Shown here one piece after another: positions 34,290 through 45,869 of a DNA stretch of 64,000 bases. The translations under genes and the position numbers were made by a program. How positions within the stretch are numbered: position 1 is the first letter of the stretch; the number at the start of each line of letters is the position of its first letter. The stretch is from Artemia franciscana. Its lineage: Eukaryota; Arthropoda; Branchiopoda; Anostraca; Artemiidae. Location of the stretch: NCBI RefSeq assembly GCF_032884065.1, contig NW_027062616.1, positions 248,001 to 312,000 on the forward strand, read 5' to 3'. The notes under the pieces are model-generated. The model was not told the origin of the DNA and did no database searches. It saw nothing but the letters and a program-made list of their open reading frames with translations.

Positions 34290-35480
34290 AATATGTACTT
34301 ATTTATTTTTGAAGGATCTAAAGAAACTTTAGATCGCAAGCTTCAGTTTTGTTTAATTTTCTAAAACGAGAATTAAAGATGGTATTGTCTCAATGGGAAT
34401 ACAGCTGTGCTTCTTCAACAGAAAGTCAAGAAGTAAAAGAATTGTTTATGCAAAGAAACAATACGGCAAATTTTTACTACCAATGCGCTTTTGATCGTAA
34501 AATTCACGACCTTTTGGATATGTGTCAAGGGAAAAGCAGTTCAACCACACGTCTTTCACTTGCCACTAGACTATCATAATCAAGAACCTGCCGGTGGACC
34601 AGGAAATGACATTATACCTTAAGATTGGAAAAAACAAACTTATAGAATGAATCAACCTCAGATCAGCAGAAAAAACAAGGACCATTGCTGGGAGTGTAAA
34701 TGCAGGGATATAACCCAGCCAGATGAGCTTAATGAAGAGGGGAACAAATGGTTTGATGATTTTTTTTCTTGGATCAGTAAGTCCGTTGTGGTAGAAGAAT
34801 TTGAGCATAATATACAAGTTATTAAGAAAGATGGACACTTCTTTTGCGGTTCGGATCAGTGCAGAATTGATGTTAAGCTGTATGGCCCTGGTCAGAGTGT
34901 AATTTTTAATACAGCTGGTCATACTTTGCTCTGGTAGCTAATAGGAACTTATGCATTGAAGTTGCGGACGGGGCAACAAGGACCGTCATGGCAGATGACA
35001 AGGTAATAGGATATCGTGAACGCGAGTTTGTACTTACAAGAGATGCTGGGGTAAGAGTCCTAATACGGATAGTGCAACAATGGCGTTTTCCATTTTGAAG
35101 TGAATCAGTCACAGACGGTACTTGAATTATAAAAAAAATTCTGTTTGTTCCAGTTCAAATAAACATTGTAATCAAAATACACCAAGCGAAATCTATGAAC
35201 ATAATCCAGAGTTATTGCAGCTAAGTTTTCTTATTTGCGGTTAATGGGATAAGGCTATTGTATTGTTTTGAGGTTATCCTCACATTGATTTATACCCTGT
35301 TTTTGTTGCACGAAGTCGACCAAAAAAAGACCTTGCCTATCCCAAAACACCGACGCCATGATTTTATGCTGTGAAAGTCCGTTAAATCTTCTAATTTCAG
35401 TGGCAGATGGCACAAAGATGACGACAACATTAAAACAGCAGCAAACTCTTGGCTATTGGAGGCGGTGGCCAGATGAAGAT
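34290..35480 (+). pseudogene. Unrecognised protein remnant (cassette C)
   Basis: Near-identical to B: FNFLKRELKMVLSQWEYSCA (34349-34579) and NKDHCWECKCRDITQPDELN ... GSDQCRIDVKLYGPGQSV (34647-34937), then VADGATRTVMADDKVIG and the YPHIDLYPVFVARSRPKK block. It is interrupted as in B, so the breaks predate the B/C duplication. Confidence 0.4.
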
Positions 35481-35695
35481 TTTACTTTAAAATAAGTTGA
35501 GAATTATAATAAGTGTTTGGAAAAACTTGGTAACTATGTCAAAAATTGAATGTATTCTGGAAATATATTTATTTTATTAAAATGATCTTTCGGTTTGTAC
35601 ACATGCTCAAACGGAAAATACTTAAAATACGTCTCATATATTAAAACTTTAGTAATTTTACTGAAAACTGCTGAACGGAACTTAAAATATATCAG

Positions 35696-35906
35696 GGGAT
35701 TTATTACAATTCAATAGTAGCAACATCAACTATCCCTTCTCTCACTAGGCTGGGTACATTGGTCCAATGAGTGGTCATATTGCCAATGTTGCCGATGCCA
35801 ATATAGAGGAAACGAAAAACTTCAACCATATAGTTACTCATATGCATGGGGAGAAAGATCCTGAGAGCTCAAGATCAATTTGGTTTGATGCCTAGATATC
35901 CCATTT
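35696..35906 (+). pseudogene. LRAT N-terminal exon (cassette C)
   Basis: Same nonsense as B (TAG at 35746-35748 for the Trp after the catalytic-type His). It continues further than B (HIANVADANIEETKNFNHI, HMHGEKDPESSRSIWF) and keeps a donor-like 'ggcgtgagt'. A 1-base loss shifts the last codons. Confidence 0.7.
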
Positions 35907-36161
35907 CCTTTGGCGTGAGTATACCGTTCTTGAGTTAGCGTAAATTCATTTGAAAAATGCTGCTCAACCAAGTGAAAATGGGAGTTTACGGAGTAGTTGG
36001 GAAACTTTTTGAGCGTGTTAGGGTGGATAGGCTCTCTAGAAGTGCTATGAGAAACCCATATTTTGATTTAGATTTTGTGTTGTGCCTGACATTCATACAC
36101 AAAAGGAGACTTACCTTCCAGTGGCTTCAGTAAATTGATATTCTGACTAATAACAAGAATG

Positions 36162-37000
36162 CATTAATAGAATGAGAAAGACTTATACACGTGTAAAAAA
36201 AGAAATCAAAAACTCAAAATACAAAAAGAAGCCAAAAACATCCAAAATATTAAGGGATGACTTAATTTTCAAATAGGAGATTGTGTTTCCATAAAAAATG
36301 AAACAAAAGCCGTCGGGTAAAAGCCCTCTGATCAATATTCTGGACCTTACAGAATAATTAAAAAGTATGACTATATTGTTATATTTCAATTCATAAACCC
36401 TAAATCTAGAAAAACCTATAAGACTCGTATTAGTCATAAAAAGAGCGAAATTCTAAGAAGCATGGACCCCATGTCCTATAACGTCAGAATCCTCCAATGA
36501 TGAAATTAAAATCACCACAATCAATATTAAACGAACTAAAAATTTTTCATTTTAAACAAGGATATTTTGAGAGTAGTACTGAAGAGGAAGAATTCCACGA
36601 ATTATTAACAATGACAAATATGATTGCTCCCAAATATAGAGCCCTCATAATGCGAAAACGAAAAGAGAACGATTCATCTTCAAGCGAAGAGTCGGAAGAA
36701 TTGGACAATACCATTTCCCCGAAAACCCAATTTTTTCTCGATAGAATGTCAACTCCTTACCCCCAAAACGATTCCCAGACGACATGGTACCCCATATCAC
36801 ACCCATAGATAGACCCCTAACATTATATGATGAATTAAATAAGTCTATACAAACTCTCGGTGACCAAAAGTCAGAACAAGTCAATCAACCCCAAAGAAAT
36901 ACATTGTGAGAGGCCATGGACTTGATAAATTACCCAATTAAGACAAGACTAAGTTCATTTGGAGCAAACCCGTTCACTAGTGAAAAACAGATTTTATTGA
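36162..37000 (+). pseudogene. Ty3/Gypsy-like integrase tail (copy II)
   Basis: Direct copy of 19802-20640. The integrase C-terminal barrel is readable (LNFQIGDCVSIKNETKAVG, stop, KALDQYSGPYRIIKKYDYI). The acidic tail is open over 36497-36808 (KIFHFKQGYFESSTEEEEFH, NMIAPKYRALIMRKRKEND, SSSEESEEL). The front part (NPFYILFGQD) present in copy I is absent. There are no LTRs. Confidence 0.65.
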
Positions 37001-37039
37001 AGTTTTAGAAATAGACTGTTTTCATATTAGACTGCAATG

Positions 37040-37240
37040 TAGTTAGGCTGCTCAACCAAAATGGTGATAGAATCCATGTTTCTGATGAGGCTTCATTATT
37101 TTTATTTATACGCAGGAAATGCTGCACTGGTTCCTGCGCATTCTAAGACCTGGAAAGATCTTGGACTCACTGACTCGGAAATTAGTGTTTTCTACTGGCT
37201 TTTACCAATTTTTGCCATCTCATGTAAAGTAAATATTTTG
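37040..37240 (+). pseudogene. MFSD6-like transporter, N-terminal exon (copy II)
   Basis: Better-preserved N-terminal exon: VIESMFLMRLHYFYLYAGNA, ALVPAHSKTWKDLGLTDSE, ISVFYWLLPIFAIS, then a possible donor 'gtaaag' at about 37224. Helix 1, the LGLTDSE loop and helix 2 of the MFS fold are intact. No second exon is seen downstream before unrelated sequence; C-terminal halves lie only upstream (29-34 kb). It could be a usable exon of a gene whose other exons are elsewhere. Confidence 0.5.
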
Positions 37241-37499
37241 TTTCCAAGCAGATAAGTGGATTCCAAAATTTAAATTGATGCTAAAGTTGACAATTTTGTT
37301 TAGTTCAATTGTACTTGTATCATGTCTTACCACTGCTTTTATTTGCTTTCCTTGCTATGAACGTTGCAAAATGGTCCAGTAATGGAAAAGATAAATAACT
37401 TGAAAAGACTAAACTTTTGTTAGGATGAGAAGGTAGTTTATTGGCAAAAGTTCTACCATCAGCTGTTTTTACCAGCTACATATCTTTTGTTGGATGTAG

Positions 37500-37727
37500 A
37501 TCAGGGCCATCTGCTCTTTAAATAGATCAACATTTAAAAATATTTGCAAAAGAAAAGTTTTTAAAGAAGACAGGTCTACTTGTTCTCTTTCTAAAGATGA
37601 GAATGATGATTCGGTGCATTGCTTTACCCGGTTCCTGGGATTTCTACGTAAACAAAGGGAAAGTCGAAAAAACGGAGTTGAACTTCCAAAATATCTTAAA
37701 AAGAACGGATCCACAGTTTATCACTAG
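37500..37727 (+). other. Open frame without ATG, unknown
   Basis: 75 open codons between two stops: CSLNRSTFKNICKRKVFKED, SLSKDENDDSVHCFTRFLGF, RKNGVELPKYLKKNGSTVYH. The composition is protein-like (charged, no repeat bias), but no domain or splice sites are convincing. The following 37728-38890 holds no supported gene. Confidence 0.25.
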
Positions 37728-38896
37728 AAAAGCAAGGTATAAGGAAAAAAAGTTTATTAAAAGGAAATCGTATTTTATTGATTAAACAAAGAGTTCCATT
37801 CTAATATTAATTTGAAGAGCAGAGATCGCTGATGTACGTTTATATTATTTGTGCTTGTTTTTGTACCTGGTCGTTTTCGGCTTTAACTACATTTTCTTAC
37901 TTTTCTTGCCTGGGACCCAAAAGGTGGTTTTACTTCTCCTTTAACCGGAGCTAATAGGGTGTAAGAAGAAGTGAAAATCTATAGTTCATGCAAAATCGCT
38001 CTTATATTTGGTGGTAGCCGGGAAAAAATTAACTGCAACACCCTCTCCCAACTCAAAGATAACAAAAAAGCCGAATCAAAGTGAAAAGTTGATCAACTTC
38101 CCGCCAATCCAAATAGAAACATAGAAGCGGTTAAGATGTGTTAGGCCTGAAAAAGATAAATATGCATAAGAGCGTTTGAGGTAGAGAAATTATGTCACAT
38201 TTGCATCCCGATAGAATATTTCTCTAATTGGTAACGGAAAAGGAGGTTTCCTATTGTTTCCTTCTTTACAATAATATTAAAAATTTGGCTGGAGGCGAGA
38301 AATCAATATCTGAACTAAGAGAAATGCAATTTTCTTTTTGACGCTTGTCAATACTATCTAAAGAGCTTGCGCCATTTTGAGGTAATGCACGATTTTGGAA
38401 ATTTCAACGAGGTGAAAAATACTTTGTAGCAATACGCACCAGAAAAAAGAAAACTATGTAGACTCTGGTAAAAGCGACCAGACATCCTTCGTTTTTCAAA
38501 CTGGTGGCTAAAACGGGATACCATAGACCGATTAGACAATGTATGCTGGTATTGGTTTCAACATAAATTTCGCAAGTTGTACGTAAATATTATTAGGAAG
38601 CACAAATTGGTCCTATGACCTCTCTAGTGTCCTCTTATTCCAAATTGTACCATTACTTTTTCTTTACGGTAAGGCAAGGGAATCTCTCCTTGTTCAAAGC
38701 AAAATCATGCAAGTAGGCTCAATCTGTTATATTGAAGACATAGAATGGGTTGTTGATATCTCCAACACCTCCTCTTCTTCTCTATACGTGTGCTGCGTGT
38801 AGCCGGGCTAAAATTTCTCATTTTATAATAAGTAAGAAGCTTTCAGTTTAATTTTTACTACATCTTGTAAAACAAATCTGGGACACTGAGTAAATA

Positions 38897-39235
38897 GTAG
38901 GAACAGGAAATTCACAACAATTTTATATCAAATAAGGTAACATTTTCAACTTTTTATCTAAAACTAAAACCAGTTAGGGATGAAAAATGATTGGACTTAC
39001 CAATGACCAAAATAAAGCTCAATTATTTTCTGCTATAATTTGAAGGTTTAAAAAAGCGAAGTATAGTGGAACAAATGACCCCCCCCCCTAACTTAAATAA
39101 GTCCGATTTTATCTCATTTCTTTGATTCATATTTGATTATTTTTTTGTGAGTATTTCGTGAGCATTATTATATTCGAAGCCTTGGACAATAAAGCAAAAG
39201 GAATGAAAAAAAGTCGTAAATATTCAGAATTTGAA
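38897..39235. repeat. 340-bp direct repeat, unit 1
   Basis: From 'aggaacaggaaattcacaac' to 'gtaaatattcagaatt' it matches 40133-40462 with about 15-20% difference by eye, including the shared 'gtgagtatttcgtgagca'. Non-coding. The Ig-type exon lies between the two units. Confidence 0.8.
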
Positions 39236-39665
39236 ACCTAGAAATTTTCGAACATAAATCCCACAATATCTTTTTAATAATTTAGGATACAAGAAAATTT
39301 AATATGCATTGAAAACTATAGACAGCACAAAATGAATATTATGAAATAATAAAATGAATGATTATTACGGAAATCATTTCAGATAAGATGGATTATGCAG
39401 CATCAACTATGTAATAAATAAAAATTAAATGCATGTAGTTGCCTCATAATATTTCTAAAGTAAAAAATGGCCATTGATTTACTTGTATCCAAAATTAGAA
39501 CTGAAGACATTGAAGGTTCTTTGTAAGCAGAGGGATTGAAAGCTTGCAATTTTAGACAGGTTTTTCAAGGTTGGCCTTCATTGAGTTCCCTGTGTGCATT
39601 TATGAAGATGTGAACGTCTTAATATATTAATCGATAATCCATTTCAATTTATTATGTATTTACAG

Positions 39666-39807
39666 ATAACTACAGATCCAGGAGTGGGCGTTGCAAGGGA
39701 TGGTAACCTTATCATTAAGGATTTAAACCCTCGTGATGCTTGACAATATGTTTGCTCAGTACCCACTCGCTGCCGAACATATCTAGTTCATTTCCTCTAT
39801 GTTGCAT
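39666..39807 (+). pseudogene. Immunoglobulin-domain exon with a nonsense change
   Basis: A 142-base exon between 'tgtatttacag' and GCAT|gtaagt. It reads ITTDPGVGVARDGNLIIKDL, NPRDA, stop, QYVCSVPT and TYLVHFLYVA. The pattern 'dGnLiI.dl.p.DaGqYvCsv' is the E-F strand of an Ig domain with the invariant DxGxYxC, but Gly is TGA here. Proteins with such exons are surface or secreted recognition molecules. Two more decayed copies lie at 43322 and 43800. Confidence 0.65.
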
Positions 39808-40132
39808 GTAAGTGCTTTCCAATGATAACTAAAAGTTATTTTTCCAATGTTTTGTACTTATGCTCCTGGCAATAATGTTTTTGAATGTAATTAAGTTAAA
39901 CATTTGAACACAATATCATTGAATGGATGAAACTCAGCTTTATCCAGCTAGATTAAATAAAAAACTAGTTTTTTTCAACTGAAAGTAAGGAGCAACATTT
40001 AAACCTAAAACAAATAGAAATTACTCCGTGTATGAAAGGGGCTGCTCCATTCTCAACGCCCTACTCTCAATCTAAAGTTTGGCTCTTTTACTCAATTCTA
40101 CTTTATTAAATAGTGAAAAGCAAAAAGCCATT

Positions 40133-40462
40133 TTATAGGAACCGGAAATTCACAACAATTTTTTAGCAAATGAGGTAACATTTTCCACTTTTTATCTAAA
40201 ATAAAAACCATATGTTAAGGATCAAAAATGTTTGGACTTACCAATGTCCTAAATAAAGTACAAATATTTTGTGCTTTATTTAGAAAGTTTAAAACAGCGC
40301 AAAATAGTAGAAAAAATGACAAACCTAACTTAAACAAGTCAGATTTTATTTAATTTCTTTGATTCGTATTTATTTTTTGTGAGTATTTCGTGAGCAGTAA
40401 TATATTCAAAGCCTTGGAGAATAAGCAAAGGGAATGAAAACAAAAGTAGTAAATATTCAGAA
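40133..40462. repeat. 340-bp direct repeat, unit 2
   Basis: Partner of 38897-39235. It is followed (40470-40620) by a piece of the dispersed repeat carrying 'ctccttactacagttctt'. Confidence 0.8.
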
Positions 40463-40619
40463 TTCTAATCAACGCCCAGCTCTTTACGCTAAAACTTGAC
40501 TTTCTCTCAATTCCACTTTATTAAACAGTAAAAAAGTAAAAACCCTTTTTATAGTTTCGTTTACAATTGAGCCAGGTCACTCCTTACTACAGTTCTTTTC
40601 CAAGAACTGTTTGATAAAT

Positions 40620-42410
40620 ACGAATATTTAGTGCTCAATTCAAAATCTTCTGCAACGCCACTTGATTGCGGTTTATTTTCTGTAAACTGTGTCGAATCTT
40701 TCCAATGGCTTGGGATCAGTATTTGCAAATCGCTTACTTTATTTCGTTTCCAGGTATTGAAGCTTAAACGGGGGCAAGCGAATATTGTCTCCAATAGGGG
40801 AAGATGTAAGAGAAAAGCACTGCCTAATTTGCACTCGAGTTTTTGTGACCATTCAGTATTGTTCCCAGCTGGCCTTCATATCTTTTTTCGACCAGGAAAT
40901 ATTAGCGATATTTGAATTATGTATTTCGATATTGCAAGTTATTATTGTATGTATTTTAAGTTATTTTATTAGACAATGCAGCCGTCTTCAAGAGAATATT
41001 TTCGCCACCTTAGGTGTTAACCACCCTCTTCTCCGAGTAGCCATAGAGCATTGAGTGTAATATTTATTTATTTGTGTTGATGTTAAATGCATTTTTTCTC
41101 TTTTCTTGTGTTATTTCTATAGAACTCAATGTATAGCAACAATGAGGAAGTCAAGAGTAGAATAAACCATTACGAGGCAGCAAAACTGAATTTATGATTT
41201 GAACAAGTTTTAGATTAATCAAACCAAGAAAAACAAATCTGAACCATAAAAGACAGTAGTAGAAAACTGAATAAACATAGAAGAACAGTAATTGCTTACA
41301 AATAACATGACTTAAAGAGTGTTAGTTGGAGTAAGCTTCAAATACATTAATTATATTTAGTGCAAATTTGATTATAGGAAGGCGATTTGGGATAATTTTA
41401 GTTAGTTTCTTTTGAATGATATAATGTTCATAGCATAAGATTTTTTACGAAAAATGTTAATTTTGCTTTAGATAATTTTAAGAATTTAATATAACAAGCA
41501 ACATTAGAATCAACTGAAATACAAACCCATGATCCTTAGTTCAAAAAAGGATTGAGATTGTGGAATAAAGGATTATCTTCAAAATGCAAACCTTATAGAC
41601 ATGCCTCACAAAGTCACAAAATATAGAGAAATTATCGAAAAGTGAAAAAATATGAAGTCCGGAAGAAACAAATATGAGATCAAAAGCAAAAGAGATATCA
41701 GAGATCAAAAGCAAGACAGGATGGCTGGAAGAACTTTAGTGAGAATAGAGAAATTTCCGACAATTGAAAACTATTCCTAAAATAATTAAGTCTATAGAAC
41801 CTGCAATTAGACTTAATCATATCACTAAAGATTCTTGTTTAATAAGAACATCAACTAAAGGTGCAGGCAAAGTAATTTTACAGAAGTGGTTGGGTAAAGA
41901 TGAAGTTACTTACAAAAATGCCTAATGTAATGACAAACACATGTGAAGAGCAAAGCAACAAGTAGTTAGCATACTAGGTTGAAGGCATTAATAGAATTAT
42001 GATAAAGTGGGCTGGTTCCTAAATATACTAGGAAATTATTAATGTTTATATTTCTAGGTAAAAGAGATGAAAAATGGGTAAATAAGGGGGCATAAATTCC
42101 AGACCAGATTTATTTTGCGCTCAAATTTATGTTACGTCTGCGGGAAAATGATTCGGATGTATGAATCGTCAAAAGATTACAGAAAATATTTTGGGGTAAA
42201 GTAAGCTGGTTGGTACCAAAAATTTTTTCAAATTGATTTATATTACCATACGAGCAACGCCTAAAGCCTATTTCTAAATAGCGTAGCCAGCATCCTGCAG
42301 GGACTCTTAAAACTCTACTGGTATAATTTATTTAGCTCTAATAAGTCAGGCAATCCAAATAATTTACACAGATGGAGTGCAAAACAGAAGAAATGACAAA
42401 AAAGGGACAA
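40620..42410. other. Mostly non-coding stretch
   Basis: Frames at 40631-41054 have no recognised domain. 41118-41215 is a third partial copy of the sequence at 228-300 ('agcaacaatgaggaagtcaa', 'agtagaataaaccat'). The rest shows nothing I can name. Confidence 0.4.
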
Positions 42411-42419
42411 AAAGAAAAG

Positions 42420-43215
42420 AAAACATTATAACGTGAACAAGATGGTTTTTTCAAAATGATGGTGAAGTACCAGGGGAACTTCATGACTCGTTAAAGGACT
42501 ATGTTTTCTTGTTCATAAACAAACTGGTCCCTAGGGATTCATCAAGTCAATTTAGTTTACCTTTGGTAGAGGATGGGGGTATGAGCGGAACACCTTCAAA
42601 ACAAAAGCTTAATGCCGACCTTCACCCATAATAGAATATTGTTGTAAGTCACGCTCTTTTCCGGTAGATGCTAGCCAACGGTCTAAAAGTCAAAACGATG
42701 CATAGAGTCCTCCAGTTTGATCAAGAGATCTGTCGAAATACTTGTGGAAAGTGGAACGACTAAACTGATAACCTGATATTTAGATACCTCACCTAGTTTA
42801 CTTTTTTAAAGAGCCATTGATTTGACAGAAAAACTACTTTTGGTCTTGAGGCAGGTCAGTATGAGGTAAACGAAGTTCTAAGGTGCCACGAAAAAGGAGA
42901 ATATGAAGATATTTATTTACACCTTGCAACCGACCCAAAAGAATATGCTCGAATCATTGCGGATCCTAATTTCACATTCTTCACGATCATATACTCCAAT
43001 ATGGTTCTTTTACACGGGAAAATTGAAATATTAGAAATTTTAAAGAAAATTATGCAGGAATAATATTACAATGTGGGTAAGCTCCAATGGCAGGGGGAGG
43101 ATAAAGCTAAAGTTTATAAAGGGAATACAGATTTACTATTGTTAAAAGTTAAAACTGAAAATATTTCAAACGATTTATCAAATAGTAAGCACAATAGCTC
43201 TGGAATACTACACCA
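42420..43215 (+). pseudogene. Polinton-like DNA polymerase B remnant
   Basis: In shifting frames: KQKLNADLHP near 42605, MLANGLKVKTMHRVLQFDQE near 42670, VNEVLRCHEKGEYEDIYLHL with ARIIADPNFTFFTIIYSNMV (42860-43010), then YYNVGKLQWQGEDKAKVYKG and NTDLLLLKVKTENISNDL (43068-43180). In protein-primed family B polymerases of Polinton/Maverick type the order is 'ekL...HYRnLq.yL..GLkv.kvHRvl.FdQ', '...liakPNFk..tif..nLv..h', 'HYN..k..wgdka.llYtDTDSLl'. The catalytic DTDS is degraded to NTDL and stops interrupt, so it is dead. No Polinton TIRs or other genes are seen. Confidence 0.6.
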
Positions 43216-43321
43216 ACTGGGACGAGTCCACTATAATAACTGGGACGACTCCATTATAAACGGAGGAGTCCGTTTTAATATATTATTCGATAATCTAGTA
43301 CAATATATTATGTATTTACAG

Positions 43322-43456
43322 AGAACCCCAAATCCAAGGTTTGGCCTAAAAAGTGATGATGATCTTACAACTGAAGGTCTAATCCCTGGTGATACTGGAC
43401 AATGTGCTGCTCTACTGGCAACCGTATGTATCTAGTTCATAGTCTTTCTGGTTTAT
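43322..43456 (+). pseudogene. Ig-type exon, decayed copy 2
   Basis: Same acceptor context ('atgtatttacag') and donor context (gtaagcgctttccaatga) as 39666-39807. It reads RTPNPRFGLKSDDDLTTEGL, IPGDTGQCAALLATVCI, stop. The Tyr and Cys of the DxGxYxC block are lost. It follows directly on the polymerase remnant. Confidence 0.55.
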
Positions 43457-43609
43457 GTAAGCGCTTTCCAATGACCCCTGAAAATTATTTTTCCATTGTT
43501 TTGGGCTTCTGCTCTTGAAAATATATTATTTTGATTTGCAATAAAATTGTGATTCTGGTGTATCAATGTTTATATGCCTGGTATAAATTTTTAATGTTTA
43601 TATAAATCA

Positions 43610-43880
43610 TAAAGAAAATCATGCTGGAATATTATTAAAATTTGAGGAAGCTCCAATGGCAGGGAGAGGGAAAAGTTAAAGTTTAGAAAGGGAATGCAGA
43701 ATCACTATTGTTAAAAGTTAAAACTGAAAATATTTTAGACAATTTATCAAATATTAAGCACAATAGCTCTCGAATACTACACTAACTAGGAAAAGTCCAC
43801 TAACCCCTGGTGATGCTGGACAATGTGTTGCTCTACTGGCAACTGTGTATATCTAGTTCATAGTCTCTCTGGTTTATATA
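43610..43880 (+). pseudogene. Second copy: polymerase B piece plus Ig-exon piece
   Basis: 43615-43795 repeats the polymerase segment (GNAESLLLKVKTENILDNLS, after a stop in V*KGN). 43800-43878 repeats the end of the Ig exon (IPGDAGQCVALLATVYI) and its intron lead 'ataagtgctttccaatga', with the donor GT mutated to AT. It is a tandem duplicate of 43040-43560. 43900-44368 then holds no clear gene. Confidence 0.6.
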
Positions 43881-45708
43881 AGTGCTTTCCAATGACACCT
43901 GAAAATTATTTTTCCATTGGTTTGGGCTTCTGCTCCTGGAAATATATGTTTTTGATTTGCAATTAAATTGTAATTCTGCTGTATCAATGTTTATATGCCT
44001 GGTATAAATTTTTAATGTTTATATTAATAGCATGTCTTTTCTTAAATATCCTTCTTTATATTGTGTTGAATAGCCGGGAAAAGGCAGATGGAGCTTCTTC
44101 AAATCTCAAGACTTGGTAAAAATGTCACCTCTGTCTATACTACAGAAACCACAGAGAGACGGCACAAAATTTCAACCCTCTTCCGGTAACCCTCAAATAG
44201 CAATTTTGCATATACATGATATAAATCAACTGTAGCTCTCTCCGAGCTAGCAACCATCAGAAAGAAACACTCCCCAAGTACATAACACTTGAAGCTATCT
44301 ATACAACAAGACATTTCTACAGCAAATGTGCAGAATATCAAGCCCAATGACATGATTATCTTCCATTATGCAACAAAAAGAAAAGCATTTATATCCTATT
44401 AGAAAAAAAGTTTGTAGAAAGATATGTTCTTGAATCATTCTAGAACACTAACCAAAAAAGGTTTACAAACAAATTTTAATGATTCAAAATATATTTTAAC
44501 AAAGCCACAATAGAATTTCTTTTACTATTAGCAATAACACTATTTTTTAAATTATTTAGGAGCAGAGCTATAAAAAAAAGGCCAGAACACCTATAGAACT
44601 TAATGTATAGCTATAATGGAAAACATAAAAGTAGAATAAACCATGACGAGGTGGCAAAACTGAATTTATGATGTGATCACATATTAAATTAACCAAACCG
44701 AGAAGGACCATTCAGAACAGTTAAAGACATTAGTGGATGACAAAGTTAAGATATATAATAATCATTATAAAACAAATTATTGAGTTTGTCTAGACAACAA
44801 ACCTTGGATTTAAAACTGACTAAACTGAATAATAAGGGGAGAAGATCAGTAAGTGCAAGAAGAAGTCAAGAACTGTTAGAAAGATTTATCCAGCAAATTA
44901 ATTTAATTTCGAGAAGAGAAGAAAATTTTGACTTATTAAACCAATGAATGACTAAATTTCAAAATAAAGAAAATAGAACTACAATATGAAAGAAAAATAA
45001 GAACAATCTATAACTGATATTTCTTTGAAACAAATGAAGTTAGATTTAAATAGCAACTTAGAGAAAACACAAACACGTAAGGGTCTGTGACAAGGAACAA
45101 AGCAACAAGTAGTTACAATAGTTACGAAAACGACAGTTACAACGAGACAAAAACAAAATAGTAGAAAACTACGAACTATACCAGATAATTTGAACAGCAA
45201 AATGTCTGGTTAAAAGGCAAGCGGTACCGAGCAAAAGCGAGAATCAGAAGGCGCCAAAGAAATTGAAGAAAAAAGAATTTTGTTGTTAATAGACATGCCA
45301 TAGGCAGAATCAGAACCAGATAAGAATGAAATTGAAGAAAAAAGAAAAATTACGTTTTAACAACTCATCCCAATCTTTGACACCAACAAACTATGGCAAA
45401 AACTGCACTGCAAACTACAGTAAATTAAAAATCATTTGGACCCTTCAACGTTGTAGGTATTCAATATGGAGTCCTCCATTTCCACGAGTGAAAAGCAGCC
45501 ACAGAGATTATTTATAGTTCGAAACTTGAATTCATGTTTTACTTTAAGTTCATTAAACGCGTGATGATGAAACCATCAATAATATTAATATTTTAAGATT
45601 CAAAACCACTCGATAAATTTATTAGAAAATGATATTTAGAGGGAAGTCAATCATAAATCCTTGAATATGTTTTTTAACCAACTTCAAATAGCTAAATGTG
45701 CTTTTCAG

Positions 45709-45869
45709 ATCCCAGTGAAGCTGTTAAAGACAACATTGCACATCCATTCATTTATGGAGTCTCTCGTGACCTAATGGAGCTCTTTCAAGAAAAATTGCGA
45801 GACAAAAACCAACTATGCAAAAAGTTATGTGAAAAAGTGACAAGAAAAGGATGGTGTCAACCAGTCTAG
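45709..45869 (+). CDS. Terminal coding exon, unknown protein (copy II)
   Basis: It follows a good acceptor ('atgtgcttttcag'), phase 1. After the split codon: PSEAVKDNIAHPFIYGVSRD, LMELFQEKLRDKNQLCKKLC and EKVTRKGWCQPV, then TAG. A canonical AATAAA lies at 46003. The 52 open codons, basic helix-like character and disrupted twin in copy I suggest a real last exon of a host gene whose upstream exons are not in the window. I do not recognise the family. The minus strand here has nothing better. Confidence 0.5.

Larger units (their letters stand above)
31947..35830. repeat. 1942-bp tandem duplication (units B and C)
   Basis: Unit B (31947-33888) and unit C (33889-35830) are offset by exactly 1942 bases along their length and differ at few positions. 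They contain the MFSD6-like C-terminal half, the unrecognised remnant and the LRAT exon. The near identity makes this the youngest large rearrangement in the window. Confidence 0.95.

Noticed and set aside
32624..34922. 118-codon minus-strand frames in cassettes B and C
   Set aside because: Antisense to the plus-strand remnant that carries protein-like conservation in all three cassettes; the minus frame is not open in A.
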